DNA from: Microcaldota archaeon | GTDB taxonomy: Archaea; Micrarchaeota; Micrarchaeia; Micrarchaeales; CABMGC01 | Reading direction: 5' to 3' | DNA: 43,586 nt | Assembly (NCBI GenBank): GCA_027345185.1 | Contig: DAHWIK010000022.1 | Span: 1 to 43,586, forward strand | Shown: positions 1 through 8,794 of the stretch, one piece after another | How positions within the stretch are numbered: the first letter of the stretch is position 1 | Layout: each line of letters begins with the position of its first letter | Notes under the pieces: generated by a model | Seen by the model: only the letters and a program-made list of their open reading frames with translations | Told to the model about the DNA's origin: nothing | Databases searched by the model: none | Program-made: the position numbers and the translations under genes

Positions 1-863
1 AATGGGGAGCAGATAGAACCGTGGACGACAAACCTAGAAGTGGTAAACCATCAAAACTGACACCAGAAGATGACAAAGAAATCAAAGACCTTATAGACAA
101 CAAGAAACCCAAAGATTTCGGGATAAACGCTGCAACTTGGACGACCAGGGAACTGCGAGAATATTTTCTGAAGTCCCATAATAAGGATATTGCTGAAGAA
201 ACCATCAGAGTGCACCTTCGCAAGACAGGTGCAAAGTATGTTAAATCGCAGTTAAGATACAAAGAGGCAGACATGAATAAACAGGTGAAATTTGCCCAAA
301 ATTTTCTCACTCTCTCAACAGAATCCGATTTCACCAAAATAGTATTTATCGACGAGATGTCTGTATCTACATCTGCACATAACGGTTATGGATGGACGTA
401 CAATCAGAGACTTGTGGTTGATGCGCCTCAAAAAGGGGTAGAAAGGGCAAACTACTTCGGCGCGGTGGAGGTCTCAGAAGGCGAGATAATCGAGACTGTA
501 AGGAAGAGCGCAAAGACGCCGTCATTCCTCTTGCTACTTCATAAAATAGACGATAGATATCCTAACGACAAAGTGCTTATATTGATGGATAACAGCGCAG
601 TCCATCACGATAAACGAGTAGCACGGTTCTTCGGTAAAAAGGATCATATGAAACCTCTGTTCCTACCTCCGTATTCACCAGAAATCAATCCAGAGGAATA
701 TGTCCATAATTATTTGAGGAACAAAACACTGAACAACTGCAATTTTATGAGCATAAAACAGATAGGTATAGTGATTGCAAACTTTATCAGGCGGATGGAC
801 CAGAAAATGATAAAGAGTATTGCGCCATTGGCACCTATTGAGGCATTACTTTCGGTCAAATGA
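1..863 (+). CDS. IS630-family DDE transposase, 5' end truncated by the window edge
   Basis: The frame is open to the window edge (WGADRTVDDKPRSGKPSKLT...). DDE-like blocks: VFIDEMSV, LILMDNSAVHHDK, FLPPYSPEINPEEYVHNYLR. Confidence 0.88.
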   Translation, partial: WGADRTVDDKPRSGKPSKLTPEDDKEIKDLIDNKKPKDFGINAATWTTRELREYFLKSHNKDIAEETIRVHLRKTGAKYVKSQLRYKEADMNKQVKFAQNFLTLSTESDFTKIVFIDEMSVSTSAHNGYGWTYNQRLVVDAPQKGVERANYFGAVEVSEGEIIETVRKSAKTPSFLLLLHKIDDRYPNDKVLILMDNSAVHHDKRVARFFGKKDHMKPLFLPPYSPEINPEEYVHNYLRNKTLNNCNFMSIKQIGIVIANFIRRMDQKMIKSIAPLAPIEALLSVK

Positions 864-1135
864 CTGTTGTGGGACTTTCAAGGAAAGCTATAATGTTCGT
901 GGCAAGGTACGGATTTGAGCCTATTGCAACCATGCTCCTTGATTATGGCGCCGACCCTTTCGCAAGAAGCAATTACGGACTGGCTGCCAACGACTTTGCA
1001 AAGGTCGCAGGCCATAGCAGCCTGCTTGGGATAATCCCAAGCGACGATGCCTTTAGGAAGGAATTGCAGCGCGGCTCTGAGGCAATTTCAAGGCTGAGAA
1101 GAGGGATTCATGAACAGCGCATAAAGGTGTTTTGA
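860..1135 (+). pseudogene. Ankyrin-repeat protein fragment, abutting the IS630 transposase
   Basis: Ankyrin-like stretch ARYGFEPIATMLLDYGADPFARSNYGLAANDFAKVAGHSSLLGII. Starts within the stop codon of the transposase, so the 5' end is probably lost. Confidence 0.55.
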
Positions 1136-1148
1136 TGGAGGATAACTA

Positions 1149-1508
1149 ATGCGGGCTGCAATGCATGGAAATCTTGAAACCGTTGTGTTCTTTGTAGAAA
1201 AAGGCGCAAACATTAATGCCAGGGATAATTTTTCCTGGACGCCGCTCATGAATGCCGCAAGCGTTAATGACACTCCCGAACGGCTTGAAATGGTGAAGTT
1301 TCTTGTGGGAAAAGGTGCAGATATAAACGTAATAAACCGCAATGGAATGACCGCATATGAATTGGCGAAGAAGTTGAAGAATGAGAATATTGCAGTATTC
1401 CTATCTTGCGCTGAAACGTCGGTAATGGTGATGGCCGATGCAAGGGTCGCGCTGGGGAGATTGCGGAGAGGGTCTGCTGAAAATGGTGCAAGGAGGATCA
1501 CGGTCTAA
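1149..1508 (+). CDS. Small ankyrin-repeat protein
   Basis: Ankyrin consensus: MRAAMHGNLETVVFFVEKGANINARDNFSWTPLMNAA... and MVKFLVGKGADINVINRNGMTAYELAKK. GGAG lies upstream. Confidence 0.7.
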   Translation: MRAAMHGNLETVVFFVEKGANINARDNFSWTPLMNAASVNDTPERLEMVKFLVGKGADINVINRNGMTAYELAKKLKNENIAVFLSCAETSVMVMADARVALGRLRRGSAENGARRITV

Positions 1509-1608
1509 ACAGCCACTGAATAATGCGTGGATATACTGCGGTGCGAAATCATTTATCAGAATATATAATAAATTATAGCCTTTCAATTAATAGAGTATAT
1601 GGGATTAC

Positions 1609-3198
1609 ATGAATCATAAGTTAGAAACCAGCATACTTAGATTCCTCATCGTATCATGCATGCTGATTGGTATTTCATACGCCTCCTCGTTCCAGTTAAG
1701 TTCTGTTTATCTGAACAACACAGCAAATCCAGGGCATACCCTGCAGCCCAACCAGCCAGAAGCCCAGGGAGTCTGGTCATTTAACGTATCGTTCAACAGC
1801 ACTGGGCAGAACATAAACGCAAGCATAGGGTCAGGAGCAATTAATTATACCGACTCTGCAGGTAGGCAGATAACAGCTTCTTACCCTCTGCGGATATATG
1901 GCACTCTGAGCCAACAGAAGACCTCGTATTACACAGTCAATACGTTCAGGCTTGTGCCGATACAGACAATGTCTTCTTATTATACGGTTGGCACTGTTAC
2001 TCAGAGCGGAATATACCAGAACGCCACTCCTGCCCCGCAGTGCTATCCTACTGGGCTTTACTCGGAGTGGGATCTATACTTAAGCGTTCAGCCGAGCTTC
2101 GGCAGCATAGTAAATAATGTTCCTGTAGGGCGGGTATGCATATACAATGAGACTGTGGGATGGGCAGAGGTGCTTCCTGTGTCCCCTATAGTCCGGCTCT
2201 TTGCGAACATATCACTTTATGCAAACGGTCAGCATGAGGTACTGCAGTTGCCTTATAATAATACACCGGCTATCTCTAGTGACAGGCTTGCAGAGGCATG
2301 GTGGATAAACCAGACAGGCATAGCGCTTGGAGGAACAGCAGCGCCAAATGGCACAGATTATGTAGCACTCAATGACTCTAAGGGGCATTGGTATCTTCAG
2401 AATGCTGGCACATACATGAGGTGGTACACGCAGTATTACAAATTCACTCAGAGCAAAATACCAAACTTCAATCAGCATTTCAATCCGACCAGCCTAGGCA
2501 TAGTTTCCAGTTCGTGCGTTGTTGTATCTGCTACACAACTTACCAACCAGTCAGTCAAAAATGCAGTTAACTGCATGAATACAACAGCTTCAGTTTACTA
2601 TTCGTTGTCGAATCTTCAGGCTGCAGCGCTTATGTATTCGGTGCAGAACCTGTCTGGATATCAATATGAGATAACCAATTTTGACGGAAGCCCTGCATTT
2701 GCAATAAACCTCCCTGCAAGATTCACACCCAATCCTAGGATAAGGTTCGCTCTGAATGGTCAGTTCCTAGGGTTTTCACTTCCTGCAGGAGCCCCGCAGA
2801 TACTCATAGTAAATGCATCTCCTGTCAGCATATCAGGGACAGGAACCTTGACAATGCTCGTTGAGAATTATGGAACAACCCAGGGGCTTTTCAAAGTCTC
2901 GATAAACGACTGCTCTGGAGTATCGGCTGAGCCGGGAGTGAGCTATACTGTTGGATCCGGCCAGGTAGCAAACATAACAACATCATTCACAGCTCCTAAT
3001 GCAAACCTTACCCTGAACGAGCAGTGCGAAGTGCAGATAATGGGGGCAAATGGCGGAGGGAATACAAAGACAGTCGCTCTGGTCTCCCAGACCCCTAATG
3101 AATATCTGCATAATGAACTAGAAGGGGCGCAAAGCGCTTTGTGCGATAGCGACGGGATATTCACAGAATTCCTATGCCAGTATGTAGGGATAGGATAA
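1609..3198 (+). CDS. Secreted, beta-rich surface protein of unknown function with many N-glycosylation sequons
   Basis: N-terminal signal peptide (ILRFLIVSCMLIGISYASS), numerous NxS/T sites, paired Cys, no obvious C-terminal TM helix. Confidence 0.7.
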   Translation: MNHKLETSILRFLIVSCMLIGISYASSFQLSSVYLNNTANPGHTLQPNQPEAQGVWSFNVSFNSTGQNINASIGSGAINYTDSAGRQITASYPLRIYGTLSQQKTSYYTVNTFRLVPIQTMSSYYTVGTVTQSGIYQNATPAPQCYPTGLYSEWDLYLSVQPSFGSIVNNVPVGRVCIYNETVGWAEVLPVSPIVRLFANISLYANGQHEVLQLPYNNTPAISSDRLAEAWWINQTGIALGGTAAPNGTDYVALNDSKGHWYLQNAGTYMRWYTQYYKFTQSKIPNFNQHFNPTSLGIVSSSCVVVSATQLTNQSVKNAVNCMNTTASVYYSLSNLQAAALMYSVQNLSGYQYEITNFDGSPAFAINLPARFTPNPRIRFALNGQFLGFSLPAGAPQILIVNASPVSISGTGTLTMLVENYGTTQGLFKVSINDCSGVSAEPGVSYTVGSGQVANITTSFTAPNANLTLNEQCEVQIMGANGGGNTKTVALVSQTPNEYLHNELEGAQSALCDSDGIFTEFLCQYVGIG

Positions 3199-3203
3199 AG
3201 GAA

Positions 3204-4331
3204 TCAACCAATCTTGTTCTCGAGTCCCTCATTTACGAATTGGCTTATCTTAGCACTGTCTGTTATGAGCGGCGTTGATTTAAGCATCTCCTGGTAGGTC
3301 CACTGTGGACCGAATATTACCCTTAGGTCATTTATTGTGAATCCGGGATTCCTCTCCCTGCACAGCTCCAATATGTCATTCACTAATATGTCCGGGGGCG
3401 TAGGGCCCTTTGGCGCACCTGATTCAATCATGTCTCCGTTCAATGCAGTCCTGAGCACCCATATTCCCCTGTTGTCAGTGCTGTATTCGGATTCGGAGTC
3501 TATGAACTCTAAATCAAGGCATTGGCCTCCTTCGAAGATTAGCCTCATGCGCTTCCGCTCATGCTGTATCTTAAGTCCCAACCCTACACGTATGTCTGCC
3601 ATTGCTCCTTCCTTGAAGAATGCACCTGATATCTTGACCCGCGCGTGAACCCCTGTCGGATCGCCGACAACATATGCCGGATTTGCAACATACGGATGCA
3701 TCTCCTTTAGCTCGAATCTCTCAGCAATAGCACCCTTGTAATAAGTCTCGAAGGGGTGTATTAGGTCCATGAACACCCCTCCGTTCTTCATCTGGAATAG
3801 CCACAGCCTCCTTCTGTCAACGTTGGGGTGTTCGGGCTCAAAGAACGTGAACGATGTGGCGACTATCTTGCCGTACTCTTTTGTCATCCTCTTGAGCATC
3901 TCGACAAGCCCGATGGTAAGCAGCTTGTGTGCATAGTGAAGATGAAGGTACGATTTGTTCTGCAGGCCGTTCTTCTCTATGTAATCAAGAACGCCCTCAA
4001 ACTCCTGCTTGTTGCCTCCGAAGGTCTTCTCTGTCAGCACTATCTTCCCCTTTGAAAGGGATTGCATAGTCTGCTGCGCGTGGAACTCGTTTGGATCAGA
4101 GACATGCACTATGTCCAGCCCCTCAAAGAATCCTTCGGGAATAGTCGTATTGCCATTTATCTGGTAGTAATTCGACTCTGGAACGTTTAGGTTGGCAAGC
4201 CTATCCTTTTTTGATTCAACGGCGCTAGCCCCTGCAACCTTGAGCAGCTTTATCTCGTTGGTCTTGACCATTCCGGCGTACAGCCTCTCGAACCAATGCC
4301 CCATACCTATAACTCCGAGATTATATGCCAT
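3204..4331 (-). CDS. Gfo/Idh/MocA-family NAD(P)-dependent oxidoreductase
   Basis: N-terminal Rossmann motif (LGVIGMGHWFERLYAGM), EKTFGG-type motif, length 375 aa. Confidence 0.8.
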   Translation of the reverse strand: MAYNLGVIGMGHWFERLYAGMVKTNEIKLLKVAGASAVESKKDRLANLNVPESNYYQINGNTTIPEGFFEGLDIVHVSDPNEFHAQQTMQSLSKGKIVLTEKTFGGNKQEFEGVLDYIEKNGLQNKSYLHLHYAHKLLTIGLVEMLKRMTKEYGKIVATSFTFFEPEHPNVDRRRLWLFQMKNGGVFMDLIHPFETYYKGAIAERFELKEMHPYVANPAYVVGDPTGVHARVKISGAFFKEGAMADIRVGLGLKIQHERKRMRLIFEGGQCLDLEFIDSESEYSTDNRGIWVLRTALNGDMIESGAPKGPTPPDILVNDILELCRERNPGFTINDLRVIFGPQWTYQEMLKSTPLITDSAKISQFVNEGLENKIG

Positions 4332-5271
4332 GCAGTCTCTCCTTCTTCACTTCGTGTCCTCCAAATTCGTGCCTCAAAGACGCAATGACCCTCTTGCTGA
4401 ACTTCTTTGCGTCACGGGATTCGAAACGTTCGTACAGAGATGTGGTTATTGCACTGAAAGGTATATTGTAATCTACAGCCTCCTTGACCGACCACTTGCC
4501 CTCTCCTGTGTCTTCAACATACGGGGCTATCGAATCAAGATGAGGGTCTAGCTCCAGAGCTTTTGATGCGAGCTCAATTAGGTATCCGCGTATCACGGAT
4601 CCGTTGTTCCACAACTCGGTGAGTTTCTTGAGATTTATGTTCTTATATGGACCGTTCTCAACAAGGTCAAGACCCTCAGCTATAGACTGCATCATCCCGT
4701 ACTCTATGGCATTGTGAACCATCTTAGTGAAGTGACCTGTCCCGCTCTCTCCTGTGTAAAGGTATCCTTTGGGAACGCTTAAGTCCTTGAATATATGCTC
4801 TGACCTATTGAACGCATTCTTGTCTCCTCCGATCATTATCGACATTCCGTTCAGCGCGCCGCTAGGCCCTCCGCTGCACCCAGCGTCCAGATATGATATT
4901 CCCATCTTTGCAAGCTCTGCGTTTAGTATTACTGCGTCTTTGTAGTAAGAGTTTGAGCCATCTATTATCGTATCACCTTTCTTGCAATGTGAAGCAAGCT
5001 CACGTATTATGCTTACGGTGATATCCCCTGATGTCAGCATGACCCAAACGGTCCTTGGTCCCTTCAAGTATGCAGCAAGTTCCTTGACTGACTTGGCCTT
5101 CCTTGCGCCTTTTGAGGCAACATCGTTTAGAGGCCCCGTGGATCTGTTGTACGCAGTAACAGAATAGCCCTTACTTAGCATCTGCAAAGCAATATTCTTC
5201 CCCATCTTTCCTAGGCCGACGATCCCTATCTCTTTTCCTGCCACTAAATCCCCAGTACAGGATTGTATCAT
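4321..5271 (-). CDS. gnd: 6-phosphogluconate dehydrogenase (decarboxylating), short form
   Basis: IGIVGLGKMGKNIALQML, IIDGSNSYYKDA, YLDAGCSGGPSGA, KMVHNAIEYGMMQSIAEG. The true start may be internal (about 5241). Confidence 0.9.
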   Translation of the reverse strand: MIQSCTGDLVAGKEIGIVGLGKMGKNIALQMLSKGYSVTAYNRSTGPLNDVASKGARKAKSVKELAAYLKGPRTVWVMLTSGDITVSIIRELASHCKKGDTIIDGSNSYYKDAVILNAELAKMGISYLDAGCSGGPSGALNGMSIMIGGDKNAFNRSEHIFKDLSVPKGYLYTGESGTGHFTKMVHNAIEYGMMQSIAEGLDLVENGPYKNINLKKLTELWNNGSVIRGYLIELASKALELDPHLDSIAPYVEDTGEGKWSVKEAVDYNIPFSAITTSLYERFESRDAKKFSKRVIASLRHEFGGHEVKKERLHGI

Positions 5272-5313
5272 GGATTAAAAGTTATAAATATGTGATCTTT
5301 CATCTTTTATGAC

Positions 5314-5874
5314 ATGCTAAAATCAGCGCCAAAAAAGTATGGGCCTGCAAATGAACCAGAATTGATGGGCTATCTGGCCGGTGAGCTTACCGAAAAGGCG
5401 ATTAGCATGAAGCTTTCTGCTATTTTAGGCTGCAGGTATACGCTGATTAATGGGCATGCGCCTTTCACCGCACCCAACTTCGGAGAATACAGAGGTATGA
5501 CCCCTAAGAATCTGGACGTAGTCCAAATAGATGCCAGGACTGGCAATGTGGCTGCCATATATGAGGTTAAGAGCACGACAACAGATAAGGTAGAGTTTAA
5601 TGTGAACGGCCAGTCTGGTATATTCATGGCCCATGCCGCAGAGCTGGGAATACCTACATTCCTTGTTGTGGTGCGGATGGACCGCAGTATCAGCGAGGAT
5701 GTTCTGAGAAAGGAGCTATCAACAGGCAAAGTGGTTATAAACCCAGAAGCATATCTGTCAGAAGTCAACCATCTGTTGAAAACTTCACGTGTAGAGCTAT
5801 ATGACTCGGCTCGGTTTATGGTTGAAGGCGGAAAGTTTCTGGTTTCTGGAGTCCCGAAGTCATTGGAGTCCTGA
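5314..5874 (+). CDS. Putative PD-(D/E)xK-like nuclease-fold protein
   Basis: NLDVVQIDARTGNVAAIYEVKSTTT resembles a D...ExK core; otherwise unknown. Confidence 0.5.
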   Translation: MLKSAPKKYGPANEPELMGYLAGELTEKAISMKLSAILGCRYTLINGHAPFTAPNFGEYRGMTPKNLDVVQIDARTGNVAAIYEVKSTTTDKVEFNVNGQSGIFMAHAAELGIPTFLVVVRMDRSISEDVLRKELSTGKVVINPEAYLSEVNHLLKTSRVELYDSARFMVEGGKFLVSGVPKSLES

Positions 5875-5876
5875 CA

Positions 5877-6305
5877 TTATTGAACTATCTCTACATTTCC
5901 GTCAATTAAATGAGCAAGCATAAATCCTGAGTCAGGAGTGCAAGAAAGAACCTGCCGCTGTATCTGGTCTCTGCAGTTGCTTAATATTTTTATCTTGGTT
6001 TTCCTGTTTTTAAGGATATTATTCTGTTCGGACAGGTTTGCATGATAAATAATGCCAAATTCCGATGAGCGGTCTTTTATCTGAACTGCTCCGCTGGCAT
6101 CCACTCCGTTAGTTATAAGTAATTTCAACAGCTCTTCTTCTGATGCAAGTTCATTCTGGCTGCTGATCCTCTCAGAACCGGTAGCTTCGGCCGACTTTAT
6201 CGTTATCTTTGGAACATTGATTCGTATTCTCTTTGCAAATATCAGGAATCCAATGGCAAATAGTATCTCTGGCACACTAACTAGGAGCTGGTATGCGAAG
6301 TTCAT
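5877..6305 (-). CDS. Small membrane-anchored protein, last gene of the T4SS-like operon
   Basis: N-terminal TM helix (LLVSVPEILFAIGFLIFA). Its start overlaps the stop of the upstream gene. Confidence 0.55.
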   Translation of the reverse strand: MNFAYQLLVSVPEILFAIGFLIFAKRIRINVPKITIKSAEATGSERISSQNELASEEELLKLLITNGVDASGAVQIKDRSSEFGIIYHANLSEQNNILKNRKTKIKILSNCRDQIQRQVLSCTPDSGFMLAHLIDGNVEIVQ

Positions 6306-6976
6306 GCCCTCACTATCTCAAGATTCCCGTTCCTCAAGCTTATGAACCTGTATCCCCTGCTTCTCAGCTCGTTTATTGCCTCTGCAATGGTCTCTTGGGT
6401 CACTCCAAGCTCCCTTGATATCGCTGTATGGTCGAACCCGTTGCCATATTTGCAGAGCATTAGGGTTGAAACAGTAGAAATAAGTCTTGACTTGAGCTCA
6501 TTTGAGTATTTTTCAAGCCTATTCCTCTGTCCAAGTAGTTCTATGACGCGTTTTGAAAGTATGATATCGGCTCTGCGGTTGAAATTGCTGGCCCTGTTCT
6601 CGTGAATTAATATATCGCTGTTTGAAAGGAGATACGTCAGGTATGGAAGCAGGCCCCGTAAATCTATCTCATAGTCCTCTGACAATGCAATGGAAACGCT
6701 CATCAGCCTGAGCACCGATTCTTTCATGAAATATGTTGGTGAAGATGTTGAATTGGTGGTCATTGTTATCCTGTCCTTCTCCAATTCAAGCACATGGAAC
6801 CTGTCGGCCTGCGTTTCATACCCTATAAGGTAAGTTATCCTGGTCCCTGTGGCCACTTGCTTGATGGCTGGATAGCAGGATATCCTTGATTTTACACTTG
6901 GCATGCTGGTTTTAATTCTTGCCTCAAGTCTTATCCTGCTTGAGAAATAGATCTTTCCCTTGTTTTTCGTATTCAT
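6302..6976 (-). CDS. Winged-helix/HTH protein encoded in the T4SS-like operon
   Basis: C-terminal HTH: DHTAISRELGVTQETIAEAINELRSRGYRFISLRNGNLEIVRA. 4-nt overlap with the ATPase gene. Confidence 0.6.
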   Translation of the reverse strand: MNTKNKGKIYFSSRIRLEARIKTSMPSVKSRISCYPAIKQVATGTRITYLIGYETQADRFHVLELEKDRITMTTNSTSSPTYFMKESVLRLMSVSIALSEDYEIDLRGLLPYLTYLLSNSDILIHENRASNFNRRADIILSKRVIELLGQRNRLEKYSNELKSRLISTVSTLMLCKYGNGFDHTAISRELGVTQETIAEAINELRSRGYRFISLRNGNLEIVRA

Positions 6977-8070
6977 GCACCAATATTGCTTATTGCTATG
7001 GAGAAGGCGTCGGCTATGCTTGAGTTGCTGAATCCGATTTTCTGTAGTCTCAGCAGTATGCCGCGCCTGTCTGCACCGTTTTCAATCAGTTTCGCCACTA
7101 GGTCAGGTAGAGTTATGCAGTTTTCCTTGACCTTATCCTTTACATGAACCAATTTACCCCTTCCGCACAGTGAAGCAACCATTTCGTCGAATTCTGTCAC
7201 GCTTATTCCAATCTCCATTCCAGCACCTGTTCTAATTCTTATCGTATTGGTGTCCCGTATCCCTATAACTTTGCGTATGGTGAATGCTGACCTTACACCG
7301 GATTTGTGAAGCTGAATTACAAAGCAGCTGCCAAGGTCAAGATCTTGTATGCTTTTGAGCTCCTTCTCCGACAGGTTGAAGTTTTTTGACAGAGTCTCAA
7401 GGCTTTTGATGTTTGTTGTCTTGAATATGAAGATCGTGGCCATGTTTGATAGGATGTTTGCGCTTGTGTCGTGCAGGAGCTGGGATGACGTTATCAGGCC
7501 AACGCCATATTTTCTGCCCTCCCTTATGATTGTCTCGAGCCCCTTGTTCTTTTCTATGAGCTTCCATGCCTCGTCGATCAGTATCATCAGCCTGTTCCTC
7601 TGCTTGTAGCCTCTCTTTCTCATCAGTTCTGCGGCCTTGTCGAAAATCTCTGATGCCTTTGCCACCTTTTCACTTTCTGATAGCCCATGCAGGTCTATGT
7701 GCATCACGCCTTGGCCCTCTCCAAAAAGCCCTTCCAGACCTGGTGAATTTATGACCTGAAGGCTTGATGCGGCTTCAAGGTATTCTCCTGTAAAATCGAT
7801 AAGCAGCACGTTTGAGCTTGAAAACATGTACATGCGTGCGAAAAGGCTTTTTGCAAGATAGGTCTTTCCTCCACCGGTCATTCCACATATCAATATGTGC
7901 GGATTCAGCAGGTTTCTGAAATCTATGAATGCGGGCATGTTTAAATGGCTGGTATTTCCCAGCAGGGTCCCATCTTCAGAGCTTCTGGCGCTGGTTTCCA
8001 GGTCCGGCTCTGGAGATATTGGCATATATATCAAATTGGCAACGCTTTCTGAGCTTATCAGGTCTAGCAA
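6973..8070 (-). CDS. VirB4/TraC/HerA-like conjugation-type ATPase (C-terminal motor half)
   Basis: Walker A ICGMTGGGKTYLAKS, LLIDFTGEY, Walker B RLMILIDEAWKLI, GVGLITSSQ. TTG start directly after an in-frame TGA. Confidence 0.85.
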   Translation of the reverse strand: MLDLISSESVANLIYMPISPEPDLETSARSSEDGTLLGNTSHLNMPAFIDFRNLLNPHILICGMTGGGKTYLAKSLFARMYMFSSSNVLLIDFTGEYLEAASSLQVINSPGLEGLFGEGQGVMHIDLHGLSESEKVAKASEIFDKAAELMRKRGYKQRNRLMILIDEAWKLIEKNKGLETIIREGRKYGVGLITSSQLLHDTSANILSNMATIFIFKTTNIKSLETLSKNFNLSEKELKSIQDLDLGSCFVIQLHKSGVRSAFTIRKVIGIRDTNTIRIRTGAGMEIGISVTEFDEMVASLCGRGKLVHVKDKVKENCITLPDLVAKLIENGADRRGILLRLQKIGFSNSSIADAFSIAISNIGA

Positions 8071-8793
8071 TCAAACACCGCTATAGTCCAGGAGAGCCTC
8101 CCCCCTAAGGATATCGTAATCGAGCCCAAGGGACGCTGAGAACTTGTTGGCGAGTATCTCTATGTTTTTGGCTGAATAGGCTTCAGCATCGTTCTGGTCA
8201 TCCGAGGTGCTTATGGACTTTATCCTTATTACGAATTGGAAGGATTTGCCAGAGGATGCAAGGCTTGATATATCGCCGTTTATTAGGTCTATCTGGCGCT
8301 TCAGGAAGCTCGCTTTGTCATAGGACTTCTCCCCTATCCTTGAGAGGGCTATTTCCTTCATCCTCAGCTTCGCCCTGAGATTATCCAATATCTTTGTCTT
8401 GTCTGCCTCTGACAGCTCAACCGAGAACTCGAAACGCTCGTTCAGGCTGTCGAGAAGATCCTTCAATGAGTGGCTCTTCACCTCGGAGCCGGCCCTTGGC
8501 TTCAGCAGCGCTATGGATATTGCCCTGAATAATTCGCCCTCCTTGCGCGATATTGAAACCAGATTCGTGCTTATCCTGTAATTTCCGGAGAGCATGACTA
8601 TCTTTGATCTTTTAATCAGGAGATTATTGATTATGTGACCTGAATGCAGCATAATGACGGCAAAAAGCAGGAGCAGGGCTGAGGCAAGCAGTATTGCAGG
8701 ATTGGAAAGGATAAGAGCGGTGATAAAAATCGCCGCAGATAGCGCATATGCCATGTAGAAATTGTTCTTGTTGTCTTGATTTGCGGTTTGCAT
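8071..8793 (-). CDS. Membrane protein resembling a PrgI/VirB4 N-terminal domain
   Basis: Two hydrophobic N-terminal helices followed by a soluble alpha/beta region; contiguous and in frame with the downstream ATPase ORF. Confidence 0.55.
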   Translation of the reverse strand: MQTANQDNKNNFYMAYALSAAIFITALILSNPAILLASALLLLFAVIMLHSGHIINNLLIKRSKIVMLSGNYRISTNLVSISRKEGELFRAISIALLKPRAGSEVKSHSLKDLLDSLNERFEFSVELSEADKTKILDNLRAKLRMKEIALSRIGEKSYDKASFLKRQIDLINGDISSLASSGKSFQFVIRIKSISTSDDQNDAEAYSAKNIEILANKFSASLGLDYDILRGEALLDYSGV

Positions 8794-8794
8794 G

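Noticed and set aside
8065-8080. Selenocysteine at the VirB4 TGA
   Set aside because: No evidence for a SECIS element or conserved redox Cys at this position; nonsense mutation or fission is simpler.
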